Below, piece after piece: positions 1 through 7,000 of a DNA stretch of 35,550 nucleotides. The DNA comes from Hormoscilla sp. SP12CHS1 (GTDB taxonomy: Bacteria > Cyanobacteriota > Cyanobacteriia > Cyanobacteriales > Desertifilaceae). Each line of letters begins with the position of its first letter. Positions within the stretch are counted from its first letter, which is position 1. Location of the stretch: NCBI GenBank assembly GCA_014324065.1, contig JACOMV010000027.1, forward strand, positions 1 through 35,550, written 5' to 3'. The position numbers and the translations under genes are program-made. The notes beneath the pieces were generated by a model, which searched no databases, had not been told where the DNA came from, and was given only the letters and a program-made list of their open reading frames with translations.

Positions 1-77
1 TAGCCGGATGCGGTGAAAGTCGCAAGTCCGGTTCCGAATGGGAGGGTTGGGAAGTGATTCCCAGCTCGACCCCTAAC
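1..77 (+). ncRNA. Group II intron 3' end (domains V and VI), partial
   Basis: The first 34 bases fold as a group II domain V: the AGC triad at the 5' base, lower helix AGCCGGA pairing with TCCGGTT (G-U wobble at the second pair), an upper helix closed by a GAAA-containing loop, and a two-base AG bulge on the 3' side. A second hairpin (GGGAA/TTCCC around position 55) fits domain VI. A69 lies 8 nt before C77 and would be the branch-point adenosine; the intron would end ...CTAAC, obeying the 3' AY rule. TnpB coding sequence resumes directly afterwards in frame. Domains I-IV and any maturase lie before the window. Intron identity rests on visible secondary structure, not on a covariance search. 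Confidence 0.8.
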
Positions 78-521
78 ACGACCAGTCGTAGAGTCATTGA
101 CTGGTGTGTTAACCACAACATCAAGACTCTGATTATTGGGAAGAACGATGGTTGGAAGAATGGTATCCAGATAGGACGCCAGAACAATCAGCAGTTCGTT
201 AACATTCCACACGCCAAGTTAGTCTCCCAACTTGCCTACAAGGGGATACTGGTTGGTATTGAGGTCATCACGACTGAAGAGAGCTATACCAGTAAGGCAT
301 CATTCTTGCATCTAGATGAATCACCATTACATGGCGATGGACAGAAGCCAAAGTTTAGCGGTCGCTGAGTCAAGCGTGGTTTGTATAAGTCGGCGGGAGG
401 GCTACTGAACGCTGACGTTAATGGCTCCTACAACATCATCCGAAAAGTAAAGTCAAATGCCTTCGATGGCTATGACTTAAAGGCAAGGCAGTTTTATGCC
501 TTCAGTGCTTGACCCACTGAG
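78..521 (+). pseudogene. tnpB: IS200/IS605-type TnpB, C-terminal exon, broken by in-frame TGA
   Basis: The translation after the intron (TTSRRVIDWCVNHNIKTL, then GKNDGWKNG, VTTEESYTSKASF and LNADVNGSYNIIRKV) is the RuvC-like C-terminal part of a TnpB/IS1341-type RNA-guided nuclease of an IS605-family element. The first exon is outside the window, upstream of the intron. The frame meets TGA at 366-368 (FSGR*VKRGLYKS), where Arg (CGA) would be expected. The same frame then continues with recognisable TnpB sequence to a stop at 519-521, so this is a nonsense mutation rather than the natural end. The tail GKAVLCLQCLTH is less typical. The following ~100 bp (522-622) contain a weak CACAC/GTGTG hairpin that could be part of the element's right end or its omega-RNA; no gene is visible there. 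The element is probably dead as an autonomous nuclease. Confidence 0.85.
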
Positions 522-622
522 AACACACGATTTTATACAGGTTGTGTGAACGGTAAGAGATGCAACTATTTTACATTTCTTAACATAGGCTGGTTTATTT
601 GTGCCTATGCCTACCTGCTTAT

Positions 623-2125
623 TCATCGGGGAAAAGTTGGCAAGTCAATTGCGGCCAGGGACTTAATCTTCTTGTGGGGACGCAGGGGATAAACTAGAGG
701 AGAGGGGGATTTTGTAGAGGAAAGCAGGGACAATGTCTCGGTCGTGTCCAGAGATACCACCCCATCGCGCTTTCCGCGCGATGGGGGTGTCCCTCTCGAA
801 TGACACGAGGCATCCACCGTGCCGGAAAAATCGGAACCCTCCTCTGAGGCTTGCTCTTCGCTTTGGTGGCTTTCTTGCTGCTCAAAGGTAGATGGGATGT
901 CTCCGGAGACATCCCAAACGTCGGAAAGTGAGTCCTCTGGAGTTTGCTCATTCCCTATGCTTGAAGAGTCATCTACTGCTGCTGCTACTGTCTCGTCAGT
1001 CAAGTCCTCACCAACTACCGTTCCGGAAAAATCAGTATACTCATCCTCTAATTGTTCCGAGACCGGAGCCATTACCGATAACTCATTCTCAGGGGAAGCG
1101 AGTTCTTCTGAGGCTGCGGACTCTGATACTCCAAGGGTTTCTCTGGGTTGTTCCTGCTGTGGGACGGGGGCGCGAACCAGGCTGCAAACCAGCCTGCGCG
1201 AAAAATCGACAGTAGAAGTATCGCCCGATATCGGGCAGTAGTCAGGCTCACCCCAAGCCTGCCCAGGTACTGCATCCGACTCTTCTGGAACACGCTCCGG
1301 GTCCCCTCCGCTGCGCGAAAAATCGGGATCTAATTCAAGTTCTGCATATTCAGATGCTGCTGACCAGGGTTGAATTGCTGGCGCTTTCGGGACAACTCCC
1401 TGTACGATTTTTCGCGCAGCGTTCGCTCTGGCATATGTTTCCTGTTGAGTGCTCCGACCCACCGTTCCGGAAAAATCAGCCGATTGTTCCGGACCCGTCA
1501 TCTCCAGGCATTTGTCCAGAGCATTTTTGAATTGCAGGGTATAGCGTTGCTGCCGGTACAGACGCGATCGCAAATCCCGGCAAATCGTTTCCGCTTGGGA
1601 AAGCTTAGTTGTCTGTTCCTCGTAGCGTTGCTGAGTGAGAGCACAATCTCGTTCCAACTGGGCCACTTGTTGTTGGTTAGTTTCCAACTGCCCGCGGAGG
1701 GTTTCTATGAGAATTTGTTGGCGAACCGTTCCGGAAGAATCGGAAGTTTGCTTGCCAAGTTTCTTTTCCTGCTGCACCTGAGAGTGATTTTTTTTCAAGC
1801 TATGCAGTTCTGCGGACTGCACCGTTCCGGAAAAATCGGAGAGTTTGGCCTCTTGAGCTTGACAATGCTCCTGATATAGCTGCAATTGCCTTTGAGCAAC
1901 TGCCAGTTCTGATTCTAACTGCATTACCCGATCGATCAAATCCGTGTTTGACTCTACCCGTACTTCTGCTGATATCTGGTCCGGGTCTGGAGCAAGCATG
2001 TCTTGTACTGTCGCCTCTACGGTTGACTCTAAGCTATTGGTGGCTCCGGGAATGTCATCTAATGGTCTATTTTCACCTAGTTCTTCTGTTGGCAGGTTAT
2101 TTGGAGTGTCAGCTGTGGTACTCAT
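623..2125 (-). CDS. Low-complexity coiled-coil protein with repeat-encoded DFSGTV peptides
   Basis: This 500-residue protein has no recognised enzymatic domain. Residues ~65-200 are Gln/Glu/Leu-rich with heptad character (VMQLESELAVAQRQLQLYQ), indicating a coiled coil. The rest is acidic, Ser/Glu-rich and probably disordered. It ends in a basic, proline-containing tail (SPLVYPLRPHKKIKSLAA) that looks like a conserved short motif. DFSGTV occurs four times exactly, plus an SSGTV variant and two DFSR variants, each encoded by a copy of the dispersed DNA repeat found elsewhere in the window. One further copy reads DFSGTV near the C-terminus (SDFSGTVDAS) through a T-to-G variant of the DNA repeat. 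It starts 82 bp after csaB on the same strand and may be cotranscribed with it. There is no signal peptide or membrane segment. Function unknown. Confidence 0.75.
   Translation of the reverse strand: MSTTADTPNNLPTEELGENRPLDDIPGATNSLESTVEATVQDMLAPDPDQISAEVRVESNTDLIDRVMQLESELAVAQRQLQLYQEHCQAQEAKLSDFSGTVQSAELHSLKKNHSQVQQEKKLGKQTSDSSGTVRQQILIETLRGQLETNQQQVAQLERDCALTQQRYEEQTTKLSQAETICRDLRSRLYRQQRYTLQFKNALDKCLEMTGPEQSADFSGTVGRSTQQETYARANAARKIVQGVVPKAPAIQPWSAASEYAELELDPDFSRSGGDPERVPEESDAVPGQAWGEPDYCPISGDTSTVDFSRRLVCSLVRAPVPQQEQPRETLGVSESAASEELASPENELSVMAPVSEQLEDEYTDFSGTVVGEDLTDETVAAAVDDSSSIGNEQTPEDSLSDVWDVSGDIPSTFEQQESHQSEEQASEEGSDFSGTVDASCHSRGTPPSRGKRDGVVSLDTTETLSLLSSTKSPSPLVYPLRPHKKIKSLAAIDLPTFPR
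816..1839 (-). repeat. Cluster of ~19-bp repeats ACCGTTCCGGAAAAATCRG
   Basis: Copies lie at about 816-834 (GTGCC variant), 1017-1035, 1461-1479, 1725-1743 (GAAGAAT variant) and 1821-1839, all in the same orientation and all read by the host ORF in the frame giving DFSGTV (or SSGTV). Related copies with CGCGAAAAATCG cores sit near 1197 and 1313, and one inverted near 1410. The copy at 1291-1327 continues into a GC-rich module (CACGCTCCGGGTCCCC then TCCGCTGCGCG) that recurs in carA and in intergenic DNA. The cluster is a dispersed genomic repeat that has entered this gene many times. Confidence 0.85.
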
Positions 2126-2207
2126 AATTTTTCGGACTGTTAAAGGATCTCAAGAATGGATTGCGGGGCTGCTGCCGACACCCCACATTAATACCAATAG
2201 TACGATT

Positions 2208-3275
2208 TTAATCTCTACTCTGCCCATCTGGGGCTAAAACTTGATGCAATAAATCTCGATGACGACTGGCCCGGTCTACAAGGGACTGAATTTGATTGGC
2301 ATCTAGGGGATCTCTCTGGCGGAAATGTGCTAACCAGGTTTTGCTAAGAAGATGAGGATCCTCTGGCATTTGGGCTAACTGCCATCCAGGTAGAGCCAGT
2401 TCTGCCATCAGTTGGTCTACCTTCGGATCGTAACTGAGCGCAAAGCATTGACATGGGGCTGCTGCTGCCATAATCATAGCATGCAGGCGCATGCCGATCG
2501 CCATCTGTACCCCCTGAAATACCCCTTTGAGAACTCTGGGATCTTCGAGCATGATAATTTGACTGACTCCCGATAGCTGGGGTCCGATGGCCTGGGCGAT
2601 CGGCATCTCGATGTCCGGTTGAAAGGGGAGGAGTAAGATGCTTGCATCAGTAGCTTGCTGAAATAGTACCAGAGCCCGGGTGAGATTGTCCAGTCGCTGT
2701 GGTGTCAGTTGGGGGTGTGGGCGCAATGTGACGGCGACTCTCGGTTCTGGTAAGTCCCGCAGTGCAGGGACTGGTTTTGAGTCTAAGGCCCAAACGGGGT
2801 CTGGTGCTAAATTATAGGGTATTTGCCATGCTTGCAGGACGGCGGCTGAGGCCCGATCGCGGACCGAGACTGCCGTACAACCAGCAAAGGTCCGCCGCGC
2901 GATCGCCCGAGTCAGGGGACGTTGTAGGGGGCCAATTCCCTGGGCCCAAGCAATTGTTTTCAAGCCCATCTGTTGTGCTAATCCCATCAAACCACTATAG
3001 TATAGAGGACTAAGGGCGCTAGTGGCATCTTGGATTAAACTACCGCCGCCCCAGATGAAAATCTCGCTCGCACGTAATGCTGACAGGACTTGGAACGCGG
3101 ATAGGCGATCGCGCGTTTCCACCCCGTAGCGAGTCTGGGTTTGGTGAGGATTTCCTGACAATACCAAAGGCGTCACATTTTCTGGTAACATTTGCAATAG
3201 AGTTGCCAGCAATGCCTCATCGCCGCCATTACCTTTACCATAGTAGCCGCACAATACCGCCCTAATTTTCTCCAT
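2208..3275 (-). CDS. csaB: Polysaccharide pyruvyl transferase CsaB
   Basis: This family transfers a pyruvyl group from phosphoenolpyruvate to form a pyruvate ketal on cell-wall or exopolysaccharide sugars; in Bacillus this anchors S-layer proteins. The N-terminus GYYGKGNGGDEALLATLLQ is the family's hallmark glycine-rich entry, followed by FIWGGGSLIQD and WAQGIGPL, and later MRLHAMIMAAAA and ALSYDPKVDQLM, all typical of the two-lobed GT-B-like fold. At 355 residues it has normal length. ATG at 3275 directly precedes the conserved segment, so the start is reasonable. The gene is divergent from the DUF2499 gene with only ~41 bp between starts, implying back-to-back promoters, and the coiled-coil gene follows on the same strand. 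A cytoplasmic role in envelope polysaccharide modification is inferred from the family. Confidence 0.92.
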   Translation of the reverse strand: MEKIRAVLCGYYGKGNGGDEALLATLLQMLPENVTPLVLSGNPHQTQTRYGVETRDRLSAFQVLSALRASEIFIWGGGSLIQDATSALSPLYYSGLMGLAQQMGLKTIAWAQGIGPLQRPLTRAIARRTFAGCTAVSVRDRASAAVLQAWQIPYNLAPDPVWALDSKPVPALRDLPEPRVAVTLRPHPQLTPQRLDNLTRALVLFQQATDASILLLPFQPDIEMPIAQAIGPQLSGVSQIIMLEDPRVLKGVFQGVQMAIGMRLHAMIMAAAAPCQCFALSYDPKVDQLMAELALPGWQLAQMPEDPHLLSKTWLAHFRQRDPLDANQIQSLVDRASRHRDLLHQVLAPDGQSRD

Positions 3276-3316
3276 TTTATCTTAGCTTTCCATTCTCAAT
3301 TCACCAATAGTAATTT

Positions 3317-3619
3317 ATGCATACTCTATCAATTCCAACTTGGATCGTTCACATATCTAGCGTCATTGAGTGGATCGCCGCCATCTGGTATATCTGGACC
3401 TATGGCGAACTGACGCGCGATCGCACTTGGTACGGGTTATCATTAGCGATGCTACCAGCACTGATCGGCGCCATGTGTGCTTGCACCTGGCATTTTTTTG
3501 ATAACCCTGCATCTTTAGAATGGCTCGTTACTCTACAAGCAGCGATGACAGTTTTAGGTAACTGCACGGTCTGTGCTGCTGGTTGGTGGATCTGGCGATC
3601 TAGTCTCAGCGAACAGTGA
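3317..3619 (+). CDS. DUF2499 (Ycf49-like) small membrane protein
   Basis: This 100-residue protein has about three hydrophobic segments and sequence typical of DUF2499, a family shared by cyanobacteria and plastids (Ycf49-like): LSIPTWIVHISSVIEWIAA near the N-terminus, WYGLSLAMLPALIGAMCACTWHFF in the middle, and a C-terminal segment ending AAGWWIWR. It is probably an integral thylakoid or plasma-membrane protein. The biochemical role is unknown to me. It lies 54 bp upstream of a DUF3593 gene on the same strand. The two families are often neighbours, which suggests a shared membrane function. ATG at 3317 gives the family's usual short N-terminus. Confidence 0.85.
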   Translation: MHTLSIPTWIVHISSVIEWIAAIWYIWTYGELTRDRTWYGLSLAMLPALIGAMCACTWHFFDNPASLEWLVTLQAAMTVLGNCTVCAAGWWIWRSSLSEQ

Positions 3620-3673
3620 GCATTACCAGTGCCGGAGTTCATCAGCAATCAACAATTAACAATCAACAAATAG

Positions 3674-3964
3674 ATGATTTCTAAAGACACGCTGTTTGCG
3701 TTATCCCTGTTTCCCTACCTAGGATTTCTGTGGTTTATTACCCGATCGGGGAAAATGCCGCGTTTATCCCTGATAGGATTTTATATGACTCTAGTGTTTG
3801 TTGGGGTCACCATTCCAGCGGGGATTTACTCCCGGGTAGCCTATGGTGAATCTTTAGCAAATATAGATTGGCTGCATGGTGGCGCGGAGTTTTTTTTAAC
3901 CCTGTCAAATATTTTGATTGTCCTGGGTTTCTATCAAGCGGTGAGGGAGAAAAAGCAGGAATAA
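3674..3964 (+). CDS. DUF3593 small membrane protein
   Basis: This 96-residue protein has three hydrophobic stretches (LFALSLFPYLGFLWFI, a central IGFYMTLVFVGVTIPAGIYS and a C-terminal FFLTLSNILIVLGFYQAV) and matches the DUF3593 family of cyanobacteria and plant plastids. It ends in a short charged tail (REKKQE). It follows the DUF2499 gene closely on the same strand, probably as a two-gene operon. The next gene, dnaE, converges on it from the minus strand with 131 bp between; that gap holds an AT-rich stretch and a short GCGC-rich segment but no clear terminator. Function unknown. Confidence 0.85.
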   Translation: MISKDTLFALSLFPYLGFLWFITRSGKMPRLSLIGFYMTLVFVGVTIPAGIYSRVAYGESLANIDWLHGGAEFFLTLSNILIVLGFYQAVREKKQE

Positions 3965-4095
3965 ACAGGACCAATCTTTATGGATGGCTAATTGTGAATT
4001 TTCGCTCGTTTATTAATATCCATAGCGCAGTTCAGATCGCGCTGCGCGCGCGTCGGGCCGCAATTATAAATTCGCAATTTTCCAGACAATTATTG

Positions 4096-7000
4096 TTATT
4101 GAGATAATGATTGCAGCCAAACCTGATTATTGCGCAACTCTCGTAGACTTGCTATAATTTTCACAGCATTTTCTGGATCTTGCACCCAGAATTCATGTCC
4201 AAAACGAATCACACGACGAATGTGAAAGTCTTTACCCTCGACGATCGCGAGCACGGGAACTTTGGGTTTATTGGTCTCTCCTGAGAGGTCTTTCAACCTT
4301 GATGATAGTTGATTTTGAAATGTCTTACTACTAGCCATCTTATCGTTCAGTTTCATCACCACCAGGTAATTTGGTTCAATGGGGACAGCATCTGACACCA
4401 TCAGCCACCACCTTTCAGCATCCTGTTGTTGCGCTTTCCCCCAAAGCATGACAAAGCTGTCCTCGCTCAAAGATGAGCCAATTTTCTGATACAGCTCTGG
4501 TTTAACAATGGCCACACCCGATCCAGTCAAGTCCTCAAGCAGCAGGCGTGAGCCCTTTGGTTCATGTTCAGTATGATAGACTTCTTCGATCCTAGCAACC
4601 ACCCGGACAGCTACTTGCGGGTGCTGTTGTGACAGTTGGCTGAGATTAATCGGATCGAGACCTAGTTTTTTGGCTGTGAGTTGTACGGACTTCAGGTGCC
4701 GGAGTTTTAGCTGATCAATTTCACCTTTTGTTTGGGTTGGCGATCTGAAGCGATCGCTATCTGGAAAAACGTAAGACTGCACGCGCACCAACCGCTGCTC
4801 TGATTTGACGATCGACTCATTTTCTTCTGGTTCTGACTGAGGTTCCATCTCGATCTCCTGTTTTGGTGGCTGGTCGAATGAGGCGATCGAGGATCTCCCC
4901 CGATCCTCCTTCCCATACATCTCGAACCGATCTATTTCCGGTTCCGACTGGGGTTTTGTTCCGGAAAAATCGTCCGACATCAACTGCTCCTCTGATGGCT
5001 GGAAGTCATCTATTTCTGGTTCCCACTGGGGTGCGGATAACATCCTCTGCTGCTCTGGTTTTTCAGCATTATCCACGATCAACTGCACTTTTTGTTCGTC
5101 CTGGCGATCGGGTTTCCCTATGAGGATCCGTGGACGATCGGGGACGAGCAACTCTTCAATATCTTCATAACTTTTGGGAAAGACGATCGCTTCTGCTTTC
5201 CCTGTCAGGTCTTCTATTTGCAAAAATGCCATGTGATCGCCCTTTTTCGTGATATGCTGTTTCACCTCTGTAAGCATCACTAGGACTTTAATCTGTGTTC
5301 TGCCTTTTTGCTCCTCTAGCTTTTTCAAATCTATGGCATCATCTGGTCGCTGCACCGATGTCAGGGGATGGGCCGAAACGTAATATCCCAAGTATTCCTT
5401 TTCAAACTGCAACTTCTCCTGCACGGTAAAATCTTTAACAACCGGTAGCTCCGGAGCTGGCGTCTTAAAGTTTTCCATGTCAAAAAGGGTCATCTGCAAG
5501 CCTGAATTGAGGCTATTTTTATTTTTCTGTGCCCACTCTGTCACCTTGGGGATATATTCTGCTAATTGATGACGATTGTAATTGATCCGATCGCATGCTC
5601 CACATTTGATTAAAGCTTCCAAAGCGCGTTTGTTTACCGCCTGCAAATCTAGGCGATCGCACATCGAGGCCAGATCCTGAAACTCACCACCCTCTTTCCG
5701 GGCCTTAATAATAGATTCTATTGCATTTGTGCCCAGATTTTTCACCGCTGACAGTCCAAATAAAATCTTTTTTCTCTCTGGCCTAAATTTCACTCCAGAG
5801 CGATTAATATCTGGTCCTTCTACCTCAATGCCCATTTTCTTACAATTAGCGATATATTTTTGCACCTTATCCTGGTCGTCACTGTTTTCACTCAGCAGCA
5901 CCGCCATGTATTCTTCCGGATAGTTCGCCTTTAAGTAAGCCGTTTGATAGGTCACATAGGCATAGGCTGTAGAATGAGATTTGTTAAAGCAATATTCGGC
6001 AAATTTCACCATCTGGTCGAACAAAGATTCTGCTATTCTTTTCTTAACTCCATTTTTCATGGAACCGTCTATAAACCTCTCTCGATGCTTTTGCATCTCA
6101 TCTACTTTTTTCTTCCCGATGCAATTGTGAGCAATGAAGTCATTGGCAATTAAGTTGTGCGTCGATCTAATTGTCAAGTCAAATACTTCTTCATCACCGA
6201 TATATTCAATAGAAACTATCCGATCCCAAAAAATCTCTGATTCCGCGATATTCATTAATTCTGGATTCTGGAATGCAGTAGCAAAATTTTGCACTCGATG
6301 TCGTGACAAACTCCTAGTTGAACTTTTCTGGAAATTCAAGCCTGAAGACATCGTTTTTTGCTTTGCTCCCACAGACCGATCGATTTCTGCCCAAGTCATA
6401 CCACTATCTTTTTTCGCCTTAGCAATTAGCCCGATTACTTCCGCAGGAATCGTATGCTTAGAATAGTTAAGCTGTTTATCTTTAATAACTAAATAACATC
6501 TTTGTGCCTGTTCCCACTTATCGCTACTTAGGTAAGGCTGAACCAGTTCGCAGAACTTGAGCATATCCTCACGTCCGGTGATTTGCGCTCGATAAGAGAT
6601 ATGAGGATTACCTTTATACTTAATTTTCTTGACATTGAAGAGGGCCACAATTCCCAGGCGCAAGAGTAGATGCTGAACTTGTATGATTAATACTGATGAG
6701 GTTGAGGTATAATCTGCATGTCCGAGTCTCGTGTCAAAGCTGCCATCTGTTGACCATAAGGTTCCCAAGAAAAGTTGTAACTGGCTCTTCGATAGTAAAT
6801 ACACCCAGCTGGGAATTTCTTTGTCTCTGGAATGAGCGCGTTTTACATGGCTATCTACCCAGGAGTTAAAAGCTGAGACAAAACCAATTCTAGCATAGAA
6901 CACTGATTTACGACCGGCATGTAACTGATAATCCACTGGTGCAGTTGAGCCAAATAGTTTATAGGCACAATCATTGAAATCAGCAATTATATCCATATCG

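Noticed and set aside
5950-5990. Possible canonical split DnaE intein site
   Set aside because: The protein reads continuously through AEYCFNKSHSTAYAYV, so no intein is present there.
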